Positions 25,558 to 33,654 of a stretch of DNA of 37,441 bases are shown in pieces. The notes under the pieces are model-generated. The model made no database searches, was not told the origin of the DNA, and was given only the letters and a program-made list of their open reading frames with translations. Source of the stretch: JBOGHU01 sp050742255 (lineage in GTDB: Bacteria > Actinomycetota > Acidimicrobiia > Acidimicrobiales > CADCSY01); assembly GCA_050742255.1 (NCBI GenBank), contig JBOGHU010000040.1, positions 1 through 37,441 on the forward strand. Direction: 5' to 3'. Every line of letters starts with the position of its first letter. Within the stretch, counting starts at the first letter, position 1. Made by a program: the position numbers and the translations under genes.

Positions 25558-27075
25558 TCACTCCTCCTCGGGGCGGGCCCGCGACGGACGGTGGCGGCGG
25601 GGCCGTGGCGGGGGCGCGCCCCTGGCCTCTTCCTGGCCGCCCTGACCGTCGCCGGGCTCCCCGCTGCCGTAGCGGCCGGGCAGGGCGCTGGAGACCGACG
25701 GCGTCATGGCGTCGCTGCCGCCGGGGAGCTGGCGCTCGACGCCCGGCTGGCGGGCGGTGGAGAGCTCCAGGCGGCGGCCCCAGGCGCCGCCGTCGGTGAC
25801 TCCGGTGTCGTCGGAGCGGCGGAGCCTGTCGTAGAAGCGGTGCACCAGGTCGTCGGCGATGCCGGGCTCCGACTTCGAGCGCGCCCAGCCGCTGGGGCGG
25901 GCGTGGTGGATGTCCCAACGGGTCTCCCGGTTGAGGTGGTTGTTGGTGACGGCCCGCAGGGGACGGATGAAGCTGCCCAGCAGCCGTGACGCCGCGGTGG
26001 ACACCGCCGATCCGGGCGGGCGCTTGTAGAAGGGGGTGAACTTGTCGGGGAAGCCCGGCATGGTGCACCCGATGCAGGCGCCGCCGGCGTTCATGCAGCC
26101 CCCGACGTGGTTGATGGCCCCCCGGGAGGTGATGTTGCAGTTGACCACCGGGCCCCAGCACCCGATCTCCACCAGGCACTCGGGATCGCCGAACTCCTCG
26201 GCGTAGGACCCCTCCTCGTAGTAGGCGCCCCGCACGCAGTGGCGGTGCACGGTCTCGCCGAACAGCCAGGCGGGCCGGCCCAGGTCGTCGAACTCGGGCA
26301 GCGGCCCGAAGCCCTGGAGGAAGTACAGGATGGCGGCGACGGTCTCGGTGAAGTTGTCGCCGATCGGGGCGCACCCGGGGACGTTGACCACCGGCAGCCC
26401 GTAGGCGCTGCGGTAGTCCTTGCCGAGGAAGTCCATCAGGCTCATGGCCCCGGTGACGTTGCCCTCGGCCGAGGGGACCCCGCCCCAGGTGGCGCACGTC
26501 CCGATGGCGATGGACGCCGCCGCGTGGGGCGCCAGGCGGGCGATCCACTCGGAGGTCGACACCGTGCGCATCTCGCCGTCGGGCCCCCAGGGCTCCTCGC
26601 CCTGGCCGGCCCAGTAGCCGCCGGTGGGCAGGGCCAGGGTCTCGTCGGTGGCCGAGCCCTCCAGGATGATCACGTAGGGGCCGTCGATCTGGTCGGTGAG
26701 GGCTCTCTCGTGGGCCTCCAGGTACCGGGGGCCGCCCTCCATGTTGGTCACGGGCGAGTGGAGGAACACCTGGGGGACGCCGGGGTGGGCGCCGAGGAGG
26801 AGGCTCTCCACCGAGGGGGCGGTGGCCCCGGTGACCGACACCGTGCACCCGTCGCAGCTCATGCCCGCGAACCAGAAGGCGTGGACCTTCTCCAGCGGCC
26901 CGAACCCGGGCTTGGCCCCCGGGCGCAGGGTGGGCTCCCGGTACATCTCCTCCGAGGACTCCCGGCTGGGCATGCCGAAGTCCCCGAGCGCCTGGTGGTC
27001 GTGGAGCTGGGTCACCGGCCCGAGGGCGTCTAGGAGCCGCTCGGCGGGGGTCTTCTCTGGGGCCTGGGTGGCCAT
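25558..27075 (-). CDS. [NiFe]-hydrogenase small subunit
   Basis: This 505-residue subunit holds the electron-transfer Fe-S clusters. Proximal-cluster ligands are Cys74 and Cys77 (CDGC), Cys194 (GTCATWGG) and Cys235 (VPGCAP). The distal set is His277, Cys280, Cys300 and Cys306. The medial set is Cys313, Cys334 and Cys337 with an extra Cys327, possibly giving a [4Fe-4S] cluster. No Tat signal is present at the N-terminus, so the enzyme is probably cytosolic or loosely membrane-bound. Residues from about 355 onward form an extension that ends in an Arg/Pro/Glu-rich tail, much longer than in typical small subunits. ATG 27075 has GGGAAGG about 9 bases upstream. It is the first gene of the operon. 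Confidence 0.92.
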   Translation of the reverse strand: MATQAPEKTPAERLLDALGPVTQLHDHQALGDFGMPSRESSEEMYREPTLRPGAKPGFGPLEKVHAFWFAGMSCDGCTVSVTGATAPSVESLLLGAHPGVPQVFLHSPVTNMEGGPRYLEAHERALTDQIDGPYVIILEGSATDETLALPTGGYWAGQGEEPWGPDGEMRTVSTSEWIARLAPHAAASIAIGTCATWGGVPSAEGNVTGAMSLMDFLGKDYRSAYGLPVVNVPGCAPIGDNFTETVAAILYFLQGFGPLPEFDDLGRPAWLFGETVHRHCVRGAYYEEGSYAEEFGDPECLVEIGCWGPVVNCNITSRGAINHVGGCMNAGGACIGCTMPGFPDKFTPFYKRPPGSAVSTAASRLLGSFIRPLRAVTNNHLNRETRWDIHHARPSGWARSKSEPGIADDLVHRFYDRLRRSDDTGVTDGGAWGRRLELSTARQPGVERQLPGGSDAMTPSVSSALPGRYGSGEPGDGQGGQEEARGAPPPRPRRHRPSRARPEEE

Positions 27076-27306
27076 GGGCGACGCACCTTCCCGGACTCTC
27101 GGGTCCACTAGCTGCCAGGTACACCTACTCCCTAACCGGGATGGCGCCGGGCCATGCGCGCTGGTGCCGAGAGCGGCCGTCCTCGAAGAGCCGCCCCCCT
27201 CTGGCCCCGGCCCGCCTCGCACCGGAGACCACTGACGGACGATCCGTCCCACGGACGCGAGGTCCGCGCCAGCCCGGTCCGGTACGCCTTCGTCTCGGTT
27301 CTGAAG

Positions 27307-27632
27307 CTAGAAGCCCGCACGTCGGAGCTCACGCACCAGCCGAGGGCACTCGGTCGCGGCGATCTCCCACACCTGTGCAGGGTCGACGCGGTGGTAGTGG
27401 TGGGCGAGTCGGATCCTCAGGCGCCGGACCTGGTCCCACGGCACGCCATCCACCGAGGCTCGAGCTTCGTCGGTCATCGCATTGGCGGCCTCGCCGATGA
27501 TCTCCAGAAGTCGTTCCGTTGCCCGCTGGAGCAAGGCCTCGGGAACCGATCCTGGCCGAGCGACACAATCTCGGCGAGCTCTGCGGCCGCCTCGAGGATG
27601 TCCTGGACGCGCTGTTCGTCAGCCCGACTCAC
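27307..27632 (-). pseudogene. hepT: HEPN-domain toxin hepT, with an apparent one-base deletion
   Basis: HepT is the HEPN RNase toxin of the HEPN/MNT pair. The frame begins with GTG at 27632 (overlapping the mntA stop) and reads SRADEQRVQDILEAAAEL...QDRFP. It then leaves frame at a GGG run at 27541-27543, and the protein continues one frame over as EALLQRATERLLEIIGEAA to RRAGF. Adding one base rejoins the two parts into about 108 residues, the normal HepT length. The RX4HXY active-site motif (in RIRLAHHY) lies after the break. The gene is therefore either a recent pseudogene, which would relieve a toxic load, or an assembly error in a G-run. Confidence 0.75.
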
Positions 27633-27922
27633 GCCAGTGATACGGCCTCTTCGCGGATGTGGTGGTCCCGATCCTTGAGCCCGCCCGCGGAGATCACATC
27701 GACATGAACACCCAGCAGCTCTGCGAGCTCGGCCTCGAGGTCCATCAGATCGAACAACGAACTCCCGGTTTCGAACTGGACCAGAAAGTCGATATCGCTC
27801 CCTGGATGTTCCTCGCCCCGGGCTACGGACCCGAAGATCGACACCGAGCGTCCCTTGTGCCGCCGAACAACCGCGACGATCTCGTCCCGCCGGGACTCGA
27901 CCAGCTGCCGCAGCGAACCCAT
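27629..27922 (-). CDS. mntA: MntA-like minimal nucleotidyltransferase antitoxin
   Basis: This 97-residue protein has the minimal nucleotidyltransferase signature: Gly31-Ser32 in IFGSVARG and the metal-binding acids Asp43 and Asp45 in GSDIDFLV. A third acid is probably Asp74 in VHVDVIS. MntA antitoxins add AMP to the HepT active-site tyrosine. The gene precedes hepT and overlaps it by four bases, the usual order. The ATG at 27922 is 7 bases after a TAGCCT box, so the mRNA may be leaderless. An inverted repeat overlaps the -35 region and could mediate autoregulation. It is divergent from the CRISPR-Cas operon across 239 bases. Confidence 0.88.
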   Translation of the reverse strand: MGSLRQLVESRRDEIVAVVRRHKGRSVSIFGSVARGEEHPGSDIDFLVQFETGSSLFDLMDLEAELAELLGVHVDVISAGGLKDRDHHIREEAVSLA

Positions 27923-27929
27923 GACGCAC

Positions 27930-27957
27930 AGGCTACCGACGGCCAGACGACTGTCAC
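27930..27957 (-). promoter_or_regulatory. Promoter of the mntA-hepT pair
   Basis: On the minus strand, GTGACA (27957-27952) and TAGCCT (27935-27930) are separated by 16 bases. The -10 ends 7 bases before the mntA ATG. The -35 agrees with TTGACA at four of six positions. Confidence 0.5.
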
Positions 27958-27970
27958 GACGTAGACAGTC
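27949..27970. promoter_or_regulatory. Inverted repeat over the mntA -35 region (candidate operator)
   Basis: GACTGT (27949-27954) and ACAGTC (27965-27970) are separated by 10 bases and overlap the -35 hexamer GTGACA. Toxin-antitoxin promoters are often repressed by their own product at such sites. This is inferred from position and symmetry only. Confidence 0.45.
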
Positions 27971-28018
27971 GCAGCTCCGCGCAGCTCGTACCGGTAGGTG
28001 TTGGCATCGCGAGCAGGA

Positions 28019-28050
28019 CCGACGTCGTCACGTCGTTGCCGCACGTCGGG
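28019..28050 (+). promoter_or_regulatory. Hairpin with weak CRISPR-repeat resemblance upstream of cas7
   Basis: CCGACG (28019-28024) pairs with CGTCGG (28044-28049) around 19 bases. The interior GTCGTCACG and the CGGG end recall the array repeat, but an ungapped comparison leaves about half the positions mismatched. It starts 143 bases upstream of the cas7 start. Confidence 0.25.
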
Positions 28051-28161
28051 CTGCCGCCGGAGGTTGTTCTGTGGTCGAATGGCGGGGGCCGGCCGGGGCC
28101 GGGCCGTAACCGCCACACGCCTCCTGTACACGTACCGGAGCCACACGATCGGGGGACACTC

Positions 28162-29310
28162 ATGGCCAGCGAGACCTACGAGCGGCTCGTCGCCGCGATG
28201 ACCGGTCAGAGCGAGGATGCCGGTATCCGGCTGACGACCACCTTCGATGCCGCCGGCGGCCCCGGCGCGCGGGTGATGCCACCGACGTACTCGGGCGGCA
28301 CGTACCTGACCGCCGATCGACTCGTCGACGCTGACGAGCCGGTCGCGACCGTCCTGCTCGACTCCTACCAGTCCCAGGCAAACCGGATCGAGGAGGCCCT
28401 GCTCGACGCCCGGGACTCGGGCCGGATCGCCCTGCCGCTGTTCGAGATGAACGCCGACGTCAGCCCGTGGCACCTCCGCCTCACGTCACTCGACATGCCA
28501 CATCGCTACGCCGACGCCTACCTCCGGGATTCGACGATCGACGGCGTGCGCTTCGACAAGACCGAGATCGGCGCGGCCCTTCGCGTCGCGTCACCTGACG
28601 ATGCCGGCGCGCTGTACCGATACGACCCGGTGTCGCTCGTCCTCGGCGCGTGGAACTCCCACCGGAAGGGGCGGCAGCCGAAGTTCGCACGCGCATACAA
28701 GTCCGAGGTCATCGGGATCGAGCCGGAGGCCGAGCACCGGAGGGGCGGTCGCCTCGATCCGATCAACCTCACTGGCGCGGTGGATGGACCGGGCGACGGC
28801 GACTGGGCGTTCGCCGCGGCCAGCGAGAAGAAGAACAAGGGTGAGCGGCTGTCCGAGATCGGCCACGGCAACGCGCTCGCCCGAGAGGGTTCGCCCGGCG
28901 GGTTCACCATCAAGGAGGCGCGGCGAATCGGCTTTCTCAGCTTCGCCGCCCTCGCTCGCTTGCGCTTCCGGGATGCGCCGCCCGACGCGTCCGCCGCGGC
29001 GCGCGCCACGCTCGCCGCGCTCGCCCTCGCCGGCGACCGGCTCGCCTTCGATCGTGCCGGCGTCGTGTTCCGGTCGGGCTGCGAGCTCACCGTGCGCGCT
29101 GACGAGCTCGCCTGGGAGATGCGGGGTGGCATCACGGAGCGGCTCGACCTGGGTGTCGACGGCGCGCTGGCACTCTTCGCCGAGGCCGTCGCCACGGCGC
29201 GCGAGGCCGGATTCGCGATGGAGACGTCGACGTACGCCATCGAACCCATCCAGGGCCTGCGCGACGCCATCGACCACGCCTTCCTCGTCGCCGACGCCGA
29301 CGCCGGCTGA
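28162..29310 (+). CDS. cas7: Cas7 backbone protein of type I-G (Csb1)
   Basis: Cas7 polymerises along the crRNA spacer to form the body of Cascade. The 382-residue protein matches the Csb1/GSU0053 family, seen in VLLDSYQSQANRIEEALL (64-81) and in SLVLGAWNSHRKGRQPKFARAYKSEVIGIEPE (158-189). Length is normal for the family. The ATG at 28162 has GGGGGA 6-7 bases upstream as ribosome binding site, unlike the leaderless genes to the left. It is the first gene of a six-gene operon and is followed after 10 bases by csb2. The family is diagnostic for subtype I-G (formerly I-U). Confidence 0.93.
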   Translation: MASETYERLVAAMTGQSEDAGIRLTTTFDAAGGPGARVMPPTYSGGTYLTADRLVDADEPVATVLLDSYQSQANRIEEALLDARDSGRIALPLFEMNADVSPWHLRLTSLDMPHRYADAYLRDSTIDGVRFDKTEIGAALRVASPDDAGALYRYDPVSLVLGAWNSHRKGRQPKFARAYKSEVIGIEPEAEHRRGGRLDPINLTGAVDGPGDGDWAFAAASEKKNKGERLSEIGHGNALAREGSPGGFTIKEARRIGFLSFAALARLRFRDAPPDASAAARATLAALALAGDRLAFDRAGVVFRSGCELTVRADELAWEMRGGITERLDLGVDGALALFAEAVATAREAGFAMETSTYAIEPIQGLRDAIDHAFLVADADAG

Positions 29311-29320
29311 GCCACCTCCG

Positions 29321-30772
29321 GTGCTCGGCCTCACCATCCGGTTGCGGCTCGGCGCTTATGACGCCGCTGCGATCGACGATCCCCTCTCGCCGGAGTGGCC
29401 GCCACATCCAGCTCGGGTGTTCTGCGCCCTCGTCGCGGGCGGGCCGACCGATGCCGAATGGGCGGCGCTGCGGTGGCTGGAGGCGCAGGCGCTCCCCGAG
29501 GTCCATGCGCCCGCCGAGCTGTCTCGACTGTCCCCTGAGCAGTTCCTCGTCACCAATAATCGCGCTGAGAGCGGCGGCGGCTCCCAGACCCACCCCGGAC
29601 GCAAGCACATGACCCGGGTGAAGCCTCGACTACTTCCTCGTCGTCGCGTCTTCCGTGTCGTCTGGCCGAGTGCACAGCCCACCGATGCCGATCTCGCGGC
29701 GCTGGCATCTCTCGCTCGGCGGGTTCCGTATGTCGGACGGGTCACGTCGGATGCCGAGGTCACGGTGTCGGACCACGTCGAGCCGGACGATGGCCTCGCC
29801 ATCTACGAGGCGATCGCGCTCCGCGACGCAGAGGTCGACCTGCGCGTCCCGTATCCCGGGTACTGCGACTGGCTCGCCGCCGCGTTCGAGGAAGACCGCC
29901 ACGCCTGGGAGGAGAGCCGCAGGGCGGGCTACCGCGTGCGGCCGATCACGGCCGACCCATCGGATGACGTCATCCCGTCGCCGTACGCGGCGCTGCTCGT
30001 GCTCGGCATCGAGGGCACATCGAGACTTGCGGCCAGTCACACCGCTGCGATCACAAACCAGCTCCATCGCGCCGCGATCGGCCTCGTCGAGGCGGAGCTC
30101 GGCGCCGCGCCGACGGCGGTATCGGGTCACGACGGCGAGGAACCCCACGTCGCGTACCTCACCCTGCCCAACGTCGGCACACCGCCGCATCTGCCCGGCA
30201 CGGGTCAGCGGTTCGTCGCAAGGAACCCGCACGCGGACGGGCGCGTGCTCGGCGTCGCGCTGGCGATCCCGCGCGACTCGGGCGTCACCGAGGCCGACCT
30301 CCATCGCTGCCTCGTCGCGCCCCAGCAGGGGACGGGACTCGATCACCTCGTGCTCGGCCGGCTTGGCAAGATCGGACTCCTGCATGACCATGGCGGTCGC
30401 CGCGCGGAGGGCCTCGCGGCCGCTCGCTGGACCCGTCCCGCGCGCTGGTGGGCCACCGCTACCCCGCTCGTGCTCGACCGGTTCCCGAAGCCGGGCCGCG
30501 ACGACGTCGGCGCGCTCGTCGCCGACGCCCTCGTGACCGCCGGCTATCCACGACCCGTCGATGTCCGGGTCAGCCGCACTGCGTTTCTCCCCGGCGCGCC
30601 CGTGCTCGGGCGCAGCGCGGTGCAGCGCCGCGCCGGCATGCCCGTACGGCCGTGGTGCCACGCGTGGGTGCGCTTCCCCGAAGCGGTAGCCGGCCCGGTG
30701 ATCGCCGGATCGATGCGCTTCCGCGGCGTGGGCCTCTTCGCACCGCTGGCCACGAGCGAGGCGGTCGCATGA
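29321..30772 (+). CDS. csb2: Cas5-Cas6 fusion of type I-G (Csb2)
   Basis: Csb2 joins a Cas5-like N-terminal half, which caps the 5' handle of the crRNA, to a Cas6-like C-terminal half that would cut the repeat RNA. The 483-residue protein begins VLGLTIRLRLGAYDAA, a RAMP first strand. Its C-terminal part has RPARWWATATPLVLDRFPKPG, a His at 447 (WCHAWVRF) and the glycine-rich loop GSMRFRGVGLFAP (463-475) typical of Cas6-like proteins. The GTG start at 29321 is 10 bases after the cas7 stop. The stop overlaps the cas3 start (ATGA). No separate cas6 gene is present, as expected for the subtype. Confidence 0.9.
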   Translation: MLGLTIRLRLGAYDAAAIDDPLSPEWPPHPARVFCALVAGGPTDAEWAALRWLEAQALPEVHAPAELSRLSPEQFLVTNNRAESGGGSQTHPGRKHMTRVKPRLLPRRRVFRVVWPSAQPTDADLAALASLARRVPYVGRVTSDAEVTVSDHVEPDDGLAIYEAIALRDAEVDLRVPYPGYCDWLAAAFEEDRHAWEESRRAGYRVRPITADPSDDVIPSPYAALLVLGIEGTSRLAASHTAAITNQLHRAAIGLVEAELGAAPTAVSGHDGEEPHVAYLTLPNVGTPPHLPGTGQRFVARNPHADGRVLGVALAIPRDSGVTEADLHRCLVAPQQGTGLDHLVLGRLGKIGLLHDHGGRRAEGLAAARWTRPARWWATATPLVLDRFPKPGRDDVGALVADALVTAGYPRPVDVRVSRTAFLPGAPVLGRSAVQRRAGMPVRPWCHAWVRFPEAVAGPVIAGSMRFRGVGLFAPLATSEAVA

Positions 30773-33654
30773 CCGGGCTGCAGGCAAGTCACTTCGCCGA
30801 GTTCCAGGAGGCCGTCCGCGGTCGTCCGCCATTCCCGTGGCAGGACGACCTGGTGGCCGAGGTTCTCGGGACTGGCACGTGGCCCGACGTGATCGACGTG
30901 CCCACTGGCCTCGGCAAGACCACGGTGATCGACGTCGCGATGTTCGTCGCCGCCGCCACCGGCTGCGCGTTGGGGACACCCGGGCGCCGACGAGTCTTCT
31001 TCGCCATCGATCGGCGAATCGTCGTCGACGAGGCGTATGCCCATGCCGACAGGTTGCGCGCTTGCTTGTTGGCCTCGCGCGGCGAGGACACCGTCACTGG
31101 CCGAGTGGCAGCCGCGCTCGACGGACTGCACCGCAGTCACACGTCCTCGCCCCTGTGTGTGTCGCGCATGCGGGGCGGCATCACGTGGGAGTGGCGGTGG
31201 CTCGACCGCCCCGATCGAGCCGCGGTCGTCGTCGGCACCGTCGATCAGCTCGGCTCACGTCTCCTCTTCGGCGGCTACGGCCTCAATCCTCGTCTCCGAC
31301 CGATCGACGCCGCGCTGACGGGTGTCGACAGCCTCGTCGTCGTGGACGAGGCGCACCTCGCAACGCCGTTCGTCGAGACGCTCAAGGCGACCGCTCGCAC
31401 TCCCATGGTCGGTGAGCTGGCGCTCGCGGCCCCGGTGATCGTCACGATGTCGGCCACGCCGCCCACAGCGAACGACGGTCGCCGGATCTTCCCGTCGACG
31501 TTTCGCGACGCCGCCGTCTCTCCCATCGCGGCTCGGCGAGTGAACGCAACGAAGCGCCTGCACGGCGTGCTGGTCGCGAAGAACGTCGACCCGGCAATCG
31601 TGATGGCGGACATCGCGGCGTCGCTCTTCGCTCCGGACGACGGAGTCGCAGCAGTCGGCGTCGTGTGCAACTTGGTGCAGCGAGCGCGCGACGTCGCCGA
31701 GCGCCTGCGGTCCATCGCCGACCTCGCGCCGTCCGTGCACCTCCTCACCGGTCGGATCCGGCCCCGCGACCGCGACGAGCTCCTCGCGTCGATCACCCGG
31801 GACCTCGAAGCCGGACGAGATCGCACTGCGGCGCGGCCGGCCATCCTGGTGGCGACCCAGACGATCGAGGTCGGCGCCAACCTCGACTTCGACGCGCTCG
31901 TCACCGAGTCAGCGCCGATCGACGCGCTCGTCCAGCGCCTCGGCCGGCTGCACCGCTTAGGCGAGCCGGAGGACGCGGCGCGAACGTGCGTCATCGTTCA
32001 CCACGACATCGCCCAACCGCTGTACGGCGAGGCACGCGATGCGACCTGGGCTCGGTTGGTCACCGAGCTCGGCGATGTGCCGACCACGTCCGGCAAGAGA
32101 CTCCCTGCGCTCGGTGCCGGCATCGACGCCTCGCCGGGAGCGATGCGCGCCCTGATCGCGGCGAGCGATCTGCTGGCCCTCGTCGTCCGCCCGCTGGACG
32201 CGCCAACACTCATGCCCGAGATCCTCGCCGATTGGGCGTCGACGTCGAACGGCGATGCCGTGGCTGCGCGAGCACCGTTCCTTCACGGCGTACAGGAGGC
32301 CGATGACGACCTCTCACTCGTGTGGCGGGCCGATCTCGACCAGGATGACTCGAAAGGCTGGCAGTCCCTCGTCGACCGCCTCCCACCGACCGCGGCCGAG
32401 CAACTCGACGTGCCGATCAGGGCGGCGGCGCGGTGGTTGCGCACCGAACCGGCCGCCGACGTCGCCGACATCCCCGGTGGTGGGGCGCCGGCAGAGCCAG
32501 CGGACCATCCCGGATGGCGAGCCGACGTGTTCGTGTGGCGCGGCCGCGGCGACGGAGAGGTTCTCGTAAGTCCGTCCGATCTCCGGCGCCTTCGCCCCGG
32601 CGACGTGCTCGTGCTGCCAGCGACAGCCGGTGGTTGCGACAGCGAGGGATGGTTCCCGACGTCGGGCCGGACGGTGCCCGACCTCGCGGACGTCGAGGGT
32701 CGGTCCGTTCGACTCGACCCTCGGACGTTGCCCCGCCGCGTCGGCATCGACCCAGCCCTCGTCACACCGCACCTGGCCGCCATGCGCGACGCCCTGCGCG
32801 ACGGGGACGAGGCTGACGACGCGGAGATCGTCGCTGATGCCCTCGCCGCGATCGCCGACGAGCTCGGCGACGGCGACGACCGCGCCCGTGCGCGCCTTGC
32901 CGAGGTCTCCAGCGGCACCGTCGAGGTGCTGCGCGCCGCCGACGGGCAGATCATCGGCGTCTACGTCGACCTGCCGCTCGGCGACGACGATCGCCGCGAG
33001 ATGCTCGGCGACGGATCGCTCGCCGAGCACGATCCCACGCAGTCGTCCGCCGCGGGTGCGCAGGTTCCGCTCGAGGTGCATCATCGCGCCGTCGCTGAGC
33101 GGGCCCGCACCATCGCCGAGGCCCTCCGGCTTCCCGAGCGAGTGGTCGAGTCGGTGGTGCTCGCGGCCAGCGCCCACGACCTCGGCAAGTGGGACCCGCG
33201 CTTCCAGATCATGCTGCACGGCGGCGACGTCGCCGCCAGCCGCGCCGCCGTGGTCCGCGGTGCTCCCCTGGCGAAGTCGGGCATGCGGGCCGACGACAGA
33301 ACGGCGGCGCGGGTCGCTCAGCGGGCGTCCGGTCTCCCGCGCGGCTACCGGCACGAGGCCGGGTCGGCACAGGCGGTCGCGGCACAGCTCGACGGGCGCG
33401 ACGTCGATCCCGATCTCGTGCGTCACCTCGTCGCCGCTCACCACGGCAACAGCCGTCCGTTGCTGCCTGCCGTCCTCGACGAGGGATCGACCTTCGACGC
33501 CGGCGGTACGTCCGTCGACCCGCGCAGCTCGGTCGACTTCGACCATCCACGCCGGTTTCGAGCACTGTCCGAGCGTTACGGTCACTGGGGTCTGGCGATG
33601 CTGGAGACGATCGTCCGGTTGTCCGACATCGGCTGCTCGGAGGAGGGCTCGTGA
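30769..33654 (+). CDS. cas3: Cas3 helicase-nuclease of type I-G, HD domain at the C-terminus
   Basis: Cas3 unwinds and cuts target DNA after Cascade binds it. The 961-residue protein has the SF2 helicase first: DVPTGLGKTT (Walker A, 43-52), DEAH (193-196), SAT (228-230) and VQRLGRLHR (motif VI, about 388-396). The HD nuclease lies at the C-terminus: His-His at 771-772, HDLGK at 803-807, then further histidines in YRHEAGS and VAAHHGNS. In most type I systems the HD domain is N-terminal, and the reversed order is a mark of this subtype. All nuclease and helicase motifs are intact. The ATG overlaps the csb2 stop by four bases. Confidence 0.94.
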   Translation: MTGLQASHFAEFQEAVRGRPPFPWQDDLVAEVLGTGTWPDVIDVPTGLGKTTVIDVAMFVAAATGCALGTPGRRRVFFAIDRRIVVDEAYAHADRLRACLLASRGEDTVTGRVAAALDGLHRSHTSSPLCVSRMRGGITWEWRWLDRPDRAAVVVGTVDQLGSRLLFGGYGLNPRLRPIDAALTGVDSLVVVDEAHLATPFVETLKATARTPMVGELALAAPVIVTMSATPPTANDGRRIFPSTFRDAAVSPIAARRVNATKRLHGVLVAKNVDPAIVMADIAASLFAPDDGVAAVGVVCNLVQRARDVAERLRSIADLAPSVHLLTGRIRPRDRDELLASITRDLEAGRDRTAARPAILVATQTIEVGANLDFDALVTESAPIDALVQRLGRLHRLGEPEDAARTCVIVHHDIAQPLYGEARDATWARLVTELGDVPTTSGKRLPALGAGIDASPGAMRALIAASDLLALVVRPLDAPTLMPEILADWASTSNGDAVAARAPFLHGVQEADDDLSLVWRADLDQDDSKGWQSLVDRLPPTAAEQLDVPIRAAARWLRTEPAADVADIPGGGAPAEPADHPGWRADVFVWRGRGDGEVLVSPSDLRRLRPGDVLVLPATAGGCDSEGWFPTSGRTVPDLADVEGRSVRLDPRTLPRRVGIDPALVTPHLAAMRDALRDGDEADDAEIVADALAAIADELGDGDDRARARLAEVSSGTVEVLRAADGQIIGVYVDLPLGDDDRREMLGDGSLAEHDPTQSSAAGAQVPLEVHHRAVAERARTIAEALRLPERVVESVVLAASAHDLGKWDPRFQIMLHGGDVAASRAAVVRGAPLAKSGMRADDRTAARVAQRASGLPRGYRHEAGSAQAVAAQLDGRDVDPDLVRHLVAAHHGNSRPLLPAVLDEGSTFDAGGTSVDPRSSVDFDHPRRFRALSERYGHWGLAMLETIVRLSDIGCSEEGS

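Noticed and set aside
23651..27124. A single 1157-codon open frame covering both hydrogenase genes
   Set aside because: Only the part from the ATG at 25555 matches a family; the upstream part is an out-of-frame reading of the small-subunit gene.
25558..27252. Small-subunit start further upstream, possibly giving an export signal
   Set aside because: The extra 59 residues carry no twin-arginine motif with hydrophobic core, and the ATG at 27075 has a ribosome binding site.
27132..27332. 66-codon minus-strand frame between the hydrogenase and hepT
   Set aside because: No family similarity, start signal or coding bias; the 231-base gap otherwise shows only a weak GACGGA/TCCGTC inverted repeat.
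29321..33654. Absence of separate cas6 and cas5 genes
   Set aside because: Not a gap: Csb2 combines both functions in this subtype.
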